The notes: generated from the letters alone by a model not told the origin. A DNA stretch of 40,927 bases from Cupriavidus pauculus (GCF_008801835.1 NZ_VZOW01000046.1:1-40927); one strand, 5' to 3'. Shown: positions 24,240-33,323, numbered from the stretch's first letter. Made by a program: numbers and translations.

Positions 24240-25022
24240 ATGATGTCCTTCCCATCGAGTCTTGCCACGCGCACGGCCGCCAGGTCGATAGCAGTTGCCG
24301 CAATGGCCGTTGCAGCGCTGGCGGGCTGCGCCGCACCGTACGGGACCGACTTCGGCAATGGCTACGGCACGGGATACCAGCCGCAGGCCGCCTATCCAAC
24401 CGGCTACCAGAACGGGTATCCGGCCGGATATCAGACGGGCTACAGCAACGCGGGATACGGCAACACCGGCTATGCCAACACCGGATATGGCAATACCGGA
24501 TATGGCGCCCCCTATGGCACGTCGGGTACGCAGATCAGCGGCGCGCCCGGCTATGCGCCGCCGGCCCAGTATCCGGCGTACCCGCAGCAACCGGGCTATG
24601 ACCAGTATGGCTATCCGCGACAGGCGCAGGGCGGCAACGACAACAGCTACGGCGGCAATGCCAGCGGCTATGGCGATCCCTATGCGGTGCGCTACGGCTG
24701 GGTCGAATCGATCGAACAAGTGGGCGGCCAGCCCGCCGACACCAGCGGCGCCGGCGCGGTAATCGGCGGCGTGGTCGGCGGTCTGCTGGGCCATCAGGTG
24801 GGCGGCGGCCGCGGCAATACCGTGGCGACGATCGGCGGCGCGGTAGCCGGTGCGCTGGCCGGCAACGAGGTGGAAAAGCGCTCGGGCACGACGGCGCCGG
24901 CGTTCCGCGTGCGCGTACGTACCAATGACAACGGCAGCCTCACGCTGACGCAGGCCAGCCCCTACAACCTGCGCACGGGCGACCGCGTGCGGATCCAGAA
25001 CGGCGTTGCCACGCCGTACTGA
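24240..25022 (+). CDS. Glycine-zipper outer-membrane lipoprotein (SlyB/17-kDa-antigen-like)
   Basis: A 260-residue protein. A signal sequence ends in a lipobox ALAGC (Cys at about residue 30). A long low-complexity segment, residues ~33-155, is rich in Gly, Tyr, Asn, Pro and Gln with repeats like GYGNTGYANTGYGNTGYG. The C-terminal 2TM glycine zipper (GAGAVIGGVVGGLLGHQVGGGRGN...GGAVAGALAGNEVEKR) is followed by a small beta-rich tail (FRVRVRTNDNGSL). The family sits in the outer membrane; the Tyr/Gly-rich insert is unusually long. GGAG lies before ATG 24240; ATG 24243 is also possible. The gene is single and convergent with the hydrolase gene. Confidence 0.9.
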   Translation: MMSFPSSLATRTAARSIAVAAMAVAALAGCAAPYGTDFGNGYGTGYQPQAAYPTGYQNGYPAGYQTGYSNAGYGNTGYANTGYGNTGYGAPYGTSGTQISGAPGYAPPAQYPAYPQQPGYDQYGYPRQAQGGNDNSYGGNASGYGDPYAVRYGWVESIEQVGGQPADTSGAGAVIGGVVGGLLGHQVGGGRGNTVATIGGAVAGALAGNEVEKRSGTTAPAFRVRVRTNDNGSLTLTQASPYNLRTGDRVRIQNGVATPY

Positions 25023-25066
25023 ATGTCGCGCGGCGCGCCGCGAGCGCCTTTAGCCAGCGTTGTCGA

Positions 25067-25783
25067 TCACGACAGCGCGTTGGCCAGGAACGTCAGCGCG
25101 CGGCCATGCGCCAGCGCTGCGGACCGCTGGTGGTACGACTCGCGCGCCCAGCAGTTGAAGCCGTGGTCGGCCTGGTCGTAGACGAACACTTCGGTGCCGC
25201 GCTTGCCCGCCACCGCCTGCCGCACCTTTTCCACATCGTCCGGCGTGATATGCGCATCGAGCGCGCCGTAGTGGAACTGCACCGGCACGTTGAGCGCGGC
25301 CGCCTCGTGCAGATTGTTCTGGATGCCGCCGCCGTAGTACGGCACAGCGGCGTCCACCATGCCGCGCGCGGCGGCCAGGTAGGACATCAGCCCGCCAAAG
25401 CAGTAGCCCACGGCCGCCACCTTGCCGCCAGCGCCGATTTCCCCGCGCAAGGCTTCGATGGTGGCGCCGATGTCAGAAAGCGTCGCTTCCACATTGACGG
25501 CCTTGCGCAGCGCCATGGCCTGCTCCCAGTCCTTGCCGGAATAACCGAGTTCCACATGCGGTGCGCTGCGCCAGAACACATCGGGGGCCATCACCACGTA
25601 GCCGTCCGATGCATATTGGTCCGCCACCGAGCGGATGTGCTCGTTGACGCCGAAGATTTCCTGTACCAGCACGATGCCGGGATTTGCGACCTGCTTGCCC
25701 GCAGGCGGCAAACTCAGGTAGGCGTCGAAACTGCCGTCGGGGGTGTCGATTTGAATCCAGCGGCTATTGGGCGAATTGCTCAT
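25067..25783 (-). CDS. Dienelactone hydrolase family protein (carboxymethylenebutenolidase)
   Basis: A 238-residue alpha/beta hydrolase. The triad is Cys128 (VGYCFGG), Asp176 (GALDAHIT) and His207 (QADHGFNC). An N-terminal LVQEIFGVNEHIR segment with the conserved Glu42 is typical. Such enzymes open dienelactones in chlorocatechol breakdown, but many members act on other esters. The start is at 25783 (MSNSPNSRW); the longer open frame is non-coding. A single gene, divergent from nothing obvious; the MarR and LysR genes nearby need not be linked. Confidence 0.9.
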   Translation of the reverse strand: MSNSPNSRWIQIDTPDGSFDAYLSLPPAGKQVANPGIVLVQEIFGVNEHIRSVADQYASDGYVVMAPDVFWRSAPHVELGYSGKDWEQAMALRKAVNVEATLSDIGATIEALRGEIGAGGKVAAVGYCFGGLMSYLAAARGMVDAAVPYYGGGIQNNLHEAAALNVPVQFHYGALDAHITPDDVEKVRQAVAGKRGTEVFVYDQADHGFNCWARESYHQRSAALAHGRALTFLANALS

Positions 25784-26051
25784 GATGTGATGGCTCCGGG
25801 GCTGCGTGAATGACTTCAGGACGTATCGGGCTCTCGCAGGGCCGACGGCTCCGCGCAGAGCCGAAAGTGTGCCACCGGCCCGCGAATCGTGCAGGACATC
25901 CGCGTTCACGCTTCCGACCACACAACCGATCGCGCAAAAAAATGCCGGCATCCGCGGGGCGATGGCCGGCATGGCGTCGCACCATCGTGCGACGCAGTAC
26001 TGCTTGACTCTCGGTTAAGCGCTGTCGTTTCGCGCCATCGTTAAGGCGCGC

Positions 26052-26483
26052 CTACCAGCGCAACTGCACATTCTTTTCGCCGGGGCTCAGCGTCGTACGT
26101 TTGGACGTGCCATCGTACGTCGCCACCACCTGATACGACGCGCGCGGCCCCTTGATCAGGCAACGCGGGCCGGTCGAGGTAAATTCCGCCACCTGCTGGC
26201 CGTTGCGCATCAACTTCACGTTAACGTCCGACAGGTACTCGCCGCGCCCGCCCTGCGTGAACAACAAGCCCATGTCGTAGTTGCGCGCCTCGCTGTTCAG
26301 TTGGGCTTGCTCGTCGGCCGCCACGCCGCCGCAAACATAGGTGAACGGGCCGGCGCTGGCGGTGCTCATGTCGGCATGCGCAGATAATGACAAGCCCATC
26401 GATGCGGCCAGCACGGCGGCTGCAAGAACCACGCGGCCCTGTCGGCGCAGCGGCAACTGCATTTCAATCGAATCGGTTTTCAT
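26052..26483 (-). CDS. Small exported protein of unknown function
   Basis: A 143-residue protein with an N-terminal signal peptide (hydrophobic ~residues 18-36, AHA-type cleavage near 37). The mature part has two cysteines (51 and 108) that may form a disulfide. It has a beta-rich pattern ending in VVATYDGTSKRTTLSPGEKNVQLRW, which resembles a carboxypeptidase-regulatory-like beta sandwich. Function unknown. A good AGGAGGAAG site precedes the ATG at 26483; the longer open frame is unlikely. It is downstream of the PLD-type gene on the same strand, but a 311-bp gap makes an operon doubtful. Confidence 0.75.
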   Translation of the reverse strand: MKTDSIEMQLPLRRQGRVVLAAAVLAASMGLSLSAHADMSTASAGPFTYVCGGVAADEQAQLNSEARNYDMGLLFTQGGRGEYLSDVNVKLMRNGQQVAEFTSTGPRCLIKGPRASYQVVATYDGTSKRTTLSPGEKNVQLRW

Positions 26484-26794
26484 CGCTTCCTCCTGCCAGG
26501 TTGACCGGATGACGCGAGGCGGGCCGTGGTGCAGGTTCACAGCGGGCACACAGGCGCGGAAAACAGCCTGTCGCGGCATCCGCGGATACTCACCTGTAGT
26601 AGACGCCGGGCCGCGGCGACGTTCTGTCGGCGTTTCGCTGATCTTCCTGCGGGACGACGCCGAGGCATACGTGGAACAGCGGGGATTTCTCCCGCTTTCA
26701 GTCAGACATCGTGCGAATGAGAGGCTGCGCACACATCGATTGCAACGCACATGGCCGCGGTTTGCAGCGATGCATGCCGCGCCGCACCCGCCGC
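26484..26794. other. 311-bp gap with no gene seen
   Basis: Between the small exported protein start and the PLD-type stop. Only short shadow frames are present. It should hold the promoter of the 26052-26483 gene, but I see no clear motif, repeat or hairpin. Confidence 0.6.
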
Positions 26795-27415
26795 TCAATA
26801 TGCCGTCGATTGTTCGAAGCGCGTGTGCCAGTTGTCGGAATACGCCTTCACCACGGTCTTGTCACCGCGGATCAGCATGCCGTTCTCGGCATTGCGTTCC
26901 TGCGCAGATTTCGTGAAATTGAACGATCCGGTAAACACGGCCTGATCGTCGAACACCATCACCTTGTTGTGCGCAATGGCCGGCCGCTTGTCGATCACCA
27001 CGGGAATGCCCGCATGCTTGAGGAACGTGGCGCTGGTATAGCGCTCCGACACCTGGCTCTTGTCAACGATGACGCGCACGTCCACGCCGCGCTGATGCGC
27101 TTCGGTAACGGCCTTTGCAATCGGCGCGCTGGTGAAGGAATACGCCTGGATCAGCAGTTTGCTGCGCGTCTTGTTGATGGCGTCGATGATCATGTCCTGG
27201 CAGCTCGGGCCGTCGGGCACGAAGCAAAGCGTGTACGTGCTGCCGCTGGCGAACTGGTTGGCTTGCGCGCGCGGCGCGGTCAGCGCGTCGGCCAGGCGAT
27301 CGAGCGTCGAGGTGCTGCGTGCCTGCGCGGTGCTGGCGCAAACGGATGCCAGCGCGAGCAGGCCCATCGCGCTCGCCGTAGCAAGCTGCCTGCGTCGATT
27401 CAAGGGAGGAAACAT
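26795..27415 (-). CDS. Secreted phospholipase D-family nuclease (Nuc-like)
   Basis: A 206-residue protein with an N-terminal signal peptide (residues 1-32) and one PLD motif: His149-Asn-Lys151-x4-Asp156 followed by GSFNF. One HKD motif and short length match the Salmonella Nuc endonuclease subgroup, which acts as a dimer on DNA. A pair of cysteines (64 and 72) in the N-terminal part may form a disulfide. The start at 27415 gives a standard signal peptide; 27448 is an alternative with poor signals. Probably periplasmic or extracellular. It is divergent from the dodecin gene. Confidence 0.87.
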   Translation of the reverse strand: MFPPLNRRRQLATASAMGLLALASVCASTAQARSTSTLDRLADALTAPRAQANQFASGSTYTLCFVPDGPSCQDMIIDAINKTRSKLLIQAYSFTSAPIAKAVTEAHQRGVDVRVIVDKSQVSERYTSATFLKHAGIPVVIDKRPAIAHNKVMVFDDQAVFTGSFNFTKSAQERNAENGMLIRGDKTVVKAYSDNWHTRFEQSTAY

Positions 27416-27622
27416 CAGGTTACACGGGGTGATGAAAATGCGGGGCACGCAGCGTAACAGGCCACGCGCATCTTTCGCAACAGGAAACCGCGCAGTTTGC
27501 CCGCGGATGCATTGGAGAGGAACTGCAATCGATCTTGGGACTCGATCCGGTGATGCCTATGATGAATGGACATCGCGCGCGGCGGCTCGTCGCACCGCGT
27601 GAACCGAACAAAGGAGACCCCT

Positions 27623-27829
27623 ATGTCCAGCCACACCTACAAGCTCGTGGAGATCGTTGGATCGTCGCCCGACGGCAGCGACGCCGCCATTCGCAATGCG
27701 CTCGCCAAGGCGGCCGAAACCATCAAGCATATCGATTGGTTCGAAGTGACCGAGACGCGCGGCCATGTGGAGGACGGCAAGGTCGCGCATTTCCAGGTCA
27801 CCCTCAAGATCGGCTTTCGCGTCAATTGA
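27623..27829 (+). CDS. Dodecin family flavin-binding protein
   Basis: A 68-residue dodecin. Family features are VEIVGSSPDGSDAAIRNALAKAAETI, then the flavin-stacking Trp in IDWFEVTETRGHV and the closing strand FQVTLKIGFRV. Dodecins form hollow dodecamers that store or buffer flavins. AAGGAGA is ideally placed before the ATG at 27623; the longer open frame is not used. A long hairpin follows at 27852-27905. It is divergent from the nuclease gene, with a 207-bp gap. Confidence 0.93.
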   Translation: MSSHTYKLVEIVGSSPDGSDAAIRNALAKAAETIKHIDWFEVTETRGHVEDGKVAHFQVTLKIGFRVN

Positions 27830-27851
27830 GCCGCATGGTGCGAACAACGAT

Positions 27852-27905
27852 GGCGCCGCTCGCGCTATGAGCACGTAAGTGCGTGAGCGCGTCGGCGGCG
27901 CCTTT
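27852..27905 (+). terminator. Long hairpin terminator after dodecin
   Basis: GGCGCCGC (27852-27859) pairs with GCGGCGCC (27895-27902), CGCGCT (27861-27866) with AGCGCG (27886-27891), and GCAC (27871-27874) with GTGC (27879-27882), followed by TTT. It lies between the dodecin stop and the convergent TpsB stop, so it may serve both. Confidence 0.7.
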
Positions 27906-29581
27906 CAGTCGAACTGGTACGACCAGAGCAGGTTGATGCGCGGCGAGCGGTGGCTGGCATTGGTCGGTTTGTCGCCCACGGGTTGCGCCACCGAGACATC
28001 CATCGTGTAGAAGCGGCGATCCGAAAAACGCAGCCCGATCGCCACCGACTGCAGCGTGCGATGCGACAGCGATACGCTGTTCGAATACACGCGCGCCATG
28101 TCGGTCACGATGAACGGCTGCAACGTCTTCAGGTACGTGAAGTCGACGGTGAACAGCCGGTTGATTTCCGCCGACGCGCCCCAGCCCTTGTCCCCGGCCA
28201 CTTCCCCGGCTGGATAACCGAGGCCGAAGAAACGGCCGCCGAAGCTGATCTGCTCGCTCGACGCCAGGCGGTTGTCGCTGTACTGGCCGGCGGCGGACAG
28301 CGCCATGCCGAAACCGAACGGCAGGTCGTTGGCCTGCGACACCAGCAGCCGCGTGCGCCAGAAGCTCAAGTCGTTGAGATTGTTCTCGCGATTGGCACCC
28401 AGCGCATCGAAGCCCTTGTAGAGGCCGAGCGTGGCATTGCGCGTGACGCCGGTGCCGCGCTGCAGATACGACACCTCGGCACTGGCAACGCGCACGCTGG
28501 TGGAAAGTTCCACCTTGCGTCCCGCGCCCGGATTCACCGCCTGCGTGTAGCGTTCGAACTGGCTCGTCGCGTAGAAGCCGCCGGTCAGCGTCAGCGCATG
28601 GCGGTTGTTGAGGATAAGCGGATAGGCCAGCGTGCCGCCCAGGCGCTTTGAGTCGTTGACATAGCGCGATTCAAAGCCGATGGGCGCCAGCGATGCGTTC
28701 TCCGGCACGCCGCGATAGTGCGAAGCGGTGATCTTCGCCAGCATGCCTTCGGTGCCGAGCGGCTGCGCGTAGGTGGCGGCGTAGTATTCCTCGCTGTCGC
28801 GGCCTTTCGGGAACAGCGTCGAGAACGACAACTGTTCGCCGAACGGCGTCAGGCTGTTGGTGGTGGCCGTGGCGATGGCGCGAATGCCGGGCGACATCCA
28901 TTCCACGCCGGTGCCAAACGTGAACGGTTTGCGCTTGACTTCCAGAACCATCTCGCAGGCGCCGTCGGTGGTGGTCGGCGGCTGCACCGTTGCATTGACC
29001 TGCATGCCCGGCTGTTGCGCCAGCACGTTGACGTAGTGCTCGAAGCTTTCCTGGCGCAGCGGGCGGTCCTTCTTCAACTGCTCGGCAATCTTGCGCAGGC
29101 GGCCTTCGGCCGGGCCGGGCTTGCCGCGCACCGTGACATTGGCCACATAGCCTTCCACCACGGTAATCAGCACCGTGCCGTTCTCGAACGCTTGCGCGGG
29201 CACGAATGCGAACGACAGCGGATAGCCGGCGTCCTTGTACATCTGCGTGACGGACTCGGCCGCCTGCAGCAATTCGGCGACCGTGATCTCGCGATTGGCC
29301 AGCGGCGTGAATTTTGCGGCGATCTGGTCGAACGGCAGCGTCTTGGCGCCTTCGATCTTGAAATGCCTGGGCGTGAGCCGCGAGGCCAGCAGGTTCTGCA
29401 GCGCCGAATCCGGGCGCTCCACCTGCACGGTGACATTGCTTTGCGCGGGCTTGCTAGGTGCGATGGCGGGCAGCGTCTGGGTAGGATCGCCCTGTACCGG
29501 GCCCCGTTCCGCATGAGACAGACCACTGTGCATGGCGCCGACGCCGATCAACAGCGCGGCAACGCGTTCGCGTGTACGCAT
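27905..29581 (-). CDS. ShlB/FhaC-type outer-membrane transporter (TpsB, two-partner secretion)
   Basis: A 558-residue protein with a signal peptide (about residues 1-24). A POTRA domain region spans about residues 70-230 (VERPDSALQNLLASRLTPRHFKIEGAKTLP opening, then ITVVEGYVANVTVRG). The C-terminal beta-barrel (about 235-558) ends in the aromatic LLWSYQFD, as in Omp85-type proteins. TpsB proteins export a large TpsA partner through the outer membrane. No TpsA with a TPS domain is seen nearby; the upstream gene (153 bp away, same strand) is a repeat lipoprotein. The start at 29581 gives a normal signal peptide. Confidence 0.9.
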   Translation of the reverse strand: MRTRERVAALLIGVGAMHSGLSHAERGPVQGDPTQTLPAIAPSKPAQSNVTVQVERPDSALQNLLASRLTPRHFKIEGAKTLPFDQIAAKFTPLANREITVAELLQAAESVTQMYKDAGYPLSFAFVPAQAFENGTVLITVVEGYVANVTVRGKPGPAEGRLRKIAEQLKKDRPLRQESFEHYVNVLAQQPGMQVNATVQPPTTTDGACEMVLEVKRKPFTFGTGVEWMSPGIRAIATATTNSLTPFGEQLSFSTLFPKGRDSEEYYAATYAQPLGTEGMLAKITASHYRGVPENASLAPIGFESRYVNDSKRLGGTLAYPLILNNRHALTLTGGFYATSQFERYTQAVNPGAGRKVELSTSVRVASAEVSYLQRGTGVTRNATLGLYKGFDALGANRENNLNDLSFWRTRLLVSQANDLPFGFGMALSAAGQYSDNRLASSEQISFGGRFFGLGYPAGEVAGDKGWGASAEINRLFTVDFTYLKTLQPFIVTDMARVYSNSVSLSHRTLQSVAIGLRFSDRRFYTMDVSVAQPVGDKPTNASHRSPRINLLWSYQFD

Positions 29582-29734
29582 GGTATTACCCCTCGATCGA
29601 AAATTGCATTGCGGCTATTGAGGTCGCGTGCCACGGGCGGAAGGAATGCCGCTCTTCCTGCCGCCCATCTGTAGCCGTGACGCTTTGCTGATACGGACGC
29701 GCGCACGCGCCCGGACGTGTCTTCCGCTTTGTCG

Positions 29735-31222
29735 CTAGCGCTTGCCGCCCAGTGCACCGGTCACGCCGCCGAGCAGTCCGCCGACCAGACCCGTTACCGG
29801 GGCCAACGGATTGGCGGGTTTGCCGCCCGAAGTGCCAGTGCTGCCGGTGCTGCCGGACGCCGGCGCGTTGCCGCCGGTCAGGCCCGCCACGATGCCGGTA
29901 ACCGGTGCCAGCGGACCGGCGCTGCCGCCCGTTGCGCTGGTAAGGCCGCTGGTGATGCCGCCGACAAGTCCCGTCACCGGCGCCAGCGGACCGGCCTGGC
30001 CCCCGGCCGCGCCCGTCAGTCCGCTGGTGATGCCGCTGACGAGACCCGTTACAGGCGCCAGCGGGCCGCCACTGCCGCCCGTCGCGCTGCCGAGGCCGCC
30101 GGTAAGGCCGCTGACCAGGCCGGTAACCGGCGCCAGCGGGCCCGCGGAACCGCCCGTGGCGCCACCGAGCCCGCCCGTGAGCCCGCCGATCAGTCCGGTC
30201 ACCGGTGCCAGAGGGCTGCCGCCGGCGCCGCCTGCGGGACCGTTCACCACGCCGCCCAGCGATGCCACCGTATTGCCCGCGCCCGTGACGACACCGCCCA
30301 CGCCCGAGACCACCGGCGTGTTGGTATTGGCCAGTTGCGTGCCGGCCGTCGCCAGCGTGCCGCCCACGGTGGCGAGCAGGTTGTTGACGGGCTGGCCCAG
30401 ACCGGTTGCCGCGCCCAGTGTTTGCGTGCCGTTGGTCAGCGTCGAGGTCAGCGGCACGATGGCCTTGCTGACGCTGCTGGTCAGCTGTTCGACGGGGCCG
30501 GTGGATAGGGCCGTGCCCAGCTTGTCGCCGAGCGTGTTGACGGCGCCGCCCACTTGCGAGACCACGCCGCCCAGCGGCGTGGTCACCGCGGCCAGCGGCG
30601 CCAGTGCGCCACTGCCCAGGCCGCTGACCGCGCTGCCGGCGCTGGTCACGGCATTGCCGACTTGACTCACTACGCCGCCGGTGCTTGCGACCGTGGTGCC
30701 CAGCGGGTTGGTCGCGTTGGGCATGTTGCCCAGGCCCGATTGCACGCCGGTGCCAAGCACGCTGACCGCATCGCCCAGCGATCCGACCACGCCGCCGAGG
30801 CCGCTGGTGGTCTGCTTCGGTACGCCGGGCAAAGTTGCGCTCTGGATCGCGTCGCCCACGCCGCTGACGGTGTTGCCGACACCGCCGACGATCCCGCCAG
30901 CGTTGTTGACGATGGTGCTGGTCGGCGTCAGCGCGGCGGTGCCACCGCCGTTGTTGTTGTCGCCGCCACCATTGTGGTTATCACCCCCGCCGTTGTTGTT
31001 GTCGCCCCCGCCCCCGTTGTTCTTGGTGCCGCCGTTGTTGGCGGTGTCCGTGCTGCCCGATCCACCGGTAGCGATAGATCCGGTCGATCCCGTCGATCCA
31101 CTCGAGCCGCTGGTACCCATCGAGGTGGAACCGCTGCCGCTTGCGCAGCCGCCCATTGCCAGCAAAGACCCCAGCAGCGCGGTAATTACCACCTGCCTTG
31201 CAAGACGTTGTTGTTGACGCAT
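29735..31222 (-). CDS. Repeat-rich lipoprotein ('PLAPVTGL' repeats, collagen-like annotation type)
   Basis: A 495-residue exported lipoprotein. The signal peptide ends in a lipobox AMGGC (Cys near residue 26). It then has a Ser/Gly/Thr linker, an Asn/Gly-rich stretch (NNNGGG units, about residues 62-93), a middle part with repeated VVSQVGGAVN-like segments, and a C-terminal region with six copies of PLAPVTG(L/I) separated by Gly/Thr/Ser-rich spacers. It is probably anchored in the outer membrane and may form an extended surface structure. AAAGGAACAAGGTC precedes the ATG at 31222. Paralogous to the divergent gene at 32069. Function unknown. Confidence 0.8.
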   Translation of the reverse strand: MRQQQRLARQVVITALLGSLLAMGGCASGSGSTSMGTSGSSGSTGSTGSIATGGSGSTDTANNGGTKNNGGGGDNNNGGGDNHNGGGDNNNGGGTAALTPTSTIVNNAGGIVGGVGNTVSGVGDAIQSATLPGVPKQTTSGLGGVVGSLGDAVSVLGTGVQSGLGNMPNATNPLGTTVASTGGVVSQVGNAVTSAGSAVSGLGSGALAPLAAVTTPLGGVVSQVGGAVNTLGDKLGTALSTGPVEQLTSSVSKAIVPLTSTLTNGTQTLGAATGLGQPVNNLLATVGGTLATAGTQLANTNTPVVSGVGGVVTGAGNTVASLGGVVNGPAGGAGGSPLAPVTGLIGGLTGGLGGATGGSAGPLAPVTGLVSGLTGGLGSATGGSGGPLAPVTGLVSGITSGLTGAAGGQAGPLAPVTGLVGGITSGLTSATGGSAGPLAPVTGIVAGLTGGNAPASGSTGSTGTSGGKPANPLAPVTGLVGGLLGGVTGALGGKR

Positions 31223-32068
31223 GACCTTGTTCCTTTCGTTGTTATGAGTCGCTTCCCGACCAGGTTCACGTGCGCGTCCGGATCTCGATGCTTTGCTGCA
31301 GCGTGTGCGGCGTGCCGTGTCTGACATGCATTGCGCAAGCGGTGTGCCAATGCGAAGCGCCGCGCGCAGCGCACCCCGCCAAAGCCGGAGGCGCGCGTCG
31401 CAAACGCCCGTCTGACAAGGCTTTGCGGGCGGCCGATCAAACGCGCGCATAAAGCGGCCGCGCGTTGCGAGGCGCGTGTTTCGCGCTGGTTTCGCGTTAC
31501 GCGTTACGTAACGCGCGGTGACGCCAAGGGAACGGAAACAGGGACTTGATGGACGGTGCGGCGCGGACTCGGGCATCCACGCGACGCGATTGCGACGAAG
31601 CAGGTGCGGTCAGCTCGGTGACTGTCGTGTCGCGAGCGGGCGTACTCGCGCGCATGCGTGGGACGTCGACATGGAAAGCGCGTGCCGCGGCAGACCGAAG
31701 CCGTGCCAGCCGCGCGCATCGCATGCATGACGCATCGCGACGCACCCGCATCGTGGGAACACGCCGCGTAACACGTTACGTAGCACGTAACGCGCGCGCA
31801 GCCTCTGCGACGGCTTGCCGCGCCTGCCGCGCTGGCGCCAATCGGTTCTCGACATCGCACCGCAAAGCCGCGCCGCGCAAGGCTTTGGGGGACGCATGGC
31901 GCGCACCCGCAGCGCTCGAATCGAACGTGCGATTGAGCCTGGCACAGCGATTGCGCTATCGGGTTGCGACGCCACACCAGTCAACGCTCATATCGCAATG
32001 GGGTAGATCAGGGTCGCGGCGATGAGCGGGAAAACCCGAACACACAGAACATCGAAGGAGATCAGGTC
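31223..32068. promoter_or_regulatory. 846-bp divergent intergenic region with TTACGT dyads
   Basis: No convincing gene: six-frame frames are Arg/Ala-rich shadows. It holds a perfect 16-bp palindrome at 31500-31515 (CGCGTTAC/GTAACGCG), preceded by a direct repeat of GCGTTAC, and a second dyad at 31774-31792 (CGTTACGT-AGC-ACGTAACG). The region should contain the promoters of both divergent repeat lipoproteins. The CGCG-rich composition differs from the neighbouring genes. Confidence 0.55.
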
Positions 32069-33286
32069 ATGAAAGCAACGATGCAAACGCGCTCACTCAA
32101 CATGATGGCCATCGCTTGCGCCGCGGCTGCCGCGTTGCTGGCGGGCTGCGCCTCGGGCGGTTCGAGCGGCGGTGTCAGCCCGGCGTCGCCCACCACGCCG
32201 ACCAATCCCGGCACGACCAACCCGACGCCGACCGCCGAAACCACGCCCACCGCCAAGGTGCTGGAAGGCGCCGGCAACACGGTGACCGCTACAGGCAATG
32301 CCGTGAGCCAGATCGGACAGCAGATCAAGGACACCAACGTGCCGCTCGTGCCGGCCGGCGCCAAGAACGCCACCGGCGATGTGGTGATCAACGCGGGCGA
32401 AACAGTTGCCACGCTCGGCGCCGGCGTGCGCGACGGCCTGGGCAAGATCGGCGCGGTCGATAACCCTGTTGGCGTAACGGTGGCCAATACCGGCAACGTG
32501 GTGACGCAGGCCGGCGTGACCGTGGTCAGCGCCGGCGATCTGGTCAAGGCCGTGGGCAGCGATCAGCTTGCGCCGCTGTCACCGGTCACCAATCCGGTCG
32601 GCGGCTTGGTGCAGACCGTGGGCGGTGCGGTGATCGCCGGCGGCAGCAAGCTGGGCGACGCGCTCTCCACCGGCCCTGTCGCGCAGCTGACCGACAGCAC
32701 CAGCAAGGCCATCGTGCCGCTGACGACGACGCTGACCAACACCACGCAGACGGTGGGCGCGGCCACTGGCCTGGGCGCACCGGTGAACAATCTGCTCACG
32801 CAGGTTGGCGGCACGCTGGCCACCGGCGGCAGCATGATTTCCGGCACCAACACGCCAATCGTCTCGCCGCTTGGCGGCGTGGTGACCGAAGCAGGCAAGA
32901 CCGTCGCGACGGCGGGCGTGCTGCTCAATGGCAATGGCAGCGCGACAGGCAGTCCGCTGGGCGGGCTGCTCAACACGCTGCCGCTATCTGGCCTTGGCGG
33001 TGCCGCAGGCGGCAGCAGTCCGCTGGCGCCGGTGACAGGTCTGCTCGGCGGCGCGTCGGGCGGCAGCGGCCCGCTGGCTCCAGTCACCGGATTGCTCGGA
33101 TCCGTGGGCGGCGCGGCGGGTGGCACGTCTGGCGGCAGCAATCCGCTCGCGCCAGTCACCGGCCTGCTCAATACCGTGACCAGCGGGCTGACCAGCGCAA
33201 CGGGCGGCGCCACGTCCGGCAGCGGCAGCGCGGCTTCCCCACTGGCACCGGTCACCGGCCTGCTTGGCGGACTGACGCGCCACTGA
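32069..33286 (+). CDS. Repeat-rich lipoprotein, paralog of the divergent gene
   Basis: A 405-residue exported lipoprotein with lipobox LLAGC (Cys near residue 27) and a Ser/Thr/Pro linker. A middle part shares the pattern of the paralog (LGDALSTGPVAQLTDSTSKAIVPLTTTLT, GAATGLGAPVNNLL). The C-terminal region has four PLAPVTGLL copies separated by Gly/Ser spacers. GAAGGAG lies 8 bp before the ATG at 32069; the longer open frame is not used. It is divergent from the 29735-31222 gene, and its 3' end is followed by a hairpin. Function unknown; a surface-exposed structural lipoprotein is a reasonable guess. Confidence 0.8.
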   Translation: MKATMQTRSLNMMAIACAAAAALLAGCASGGSSGGVSPASPTTPTNPGTTNPTPTAETTPTAKVLEGAGNTVTATGNAVSQIGQQIKDTNVPLVPAGAKNATGDVVINAGETVATLGAGVRDGLGKIGAVDNPVGVTVANTGNVVTQAGVTVVSAGDLVKAVGSDQLAPLSPVTNPVGGLVQTVGGAVIAGGSKLGDALSTGPVAQLTDSTSKAIVPLTTTLTNTTQTVGAATGLGAPVNNLLTQVGGTLATGGSMISGTNTPIVSPLGGVVTEAGKTVATAGVLLNGNGSATGSPLGGLLNTLPLSGLGGAAGGSSPLAPVTGLLGGASGGSGPLAPVTGLLGSVGGAAGGTSGGSNPLAPVTGLLNTVTSGLTSATGGATSGSGSAASPLAPVTGLLGGLTRH

Positions 33287-33295
33287 TTCCCGCAC

Positions 33296-33323
33296 GGATG
33301 ACACGGGACTTTCCCTGTCATCC
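33296..33323 (+). terminator. Hairpin after the repeat-lipoprotein gene
   Basis: GGATGACA (33296-33303) pairs with TGTCATCC (33316-33323) and GGGA (33305-33308) with TCCC (33312-33315), with one bulged C. An A-rich stretch, not T, follows on the plus strand, so it is only a probable terminator. Confidence 0.45.

Noticed and set aside
25024..25050. GC-rich palindrome CGCGGCGCGCCGCG after the glycine-zipper gene as a terminator
   Set aside because: It is self-complementary but has no loop or T tract, and such strings are common in this GC-rich DNA.
29742..30665. Plus-strand Pro/Val-rich frame across the lipoprotein repeats
   Set aside because: Antisense to the repeat lipoprotein; its repetitiveness only mirrors the PLAPVTG repeats.
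30940..31030. Short repeats (GTTGTTGTC-like) as a possible CRISPR or microsatellite
   Set aside because: They encode the Asn/Gly-rich stretch of the lipoprotein; there are no unique spacers.
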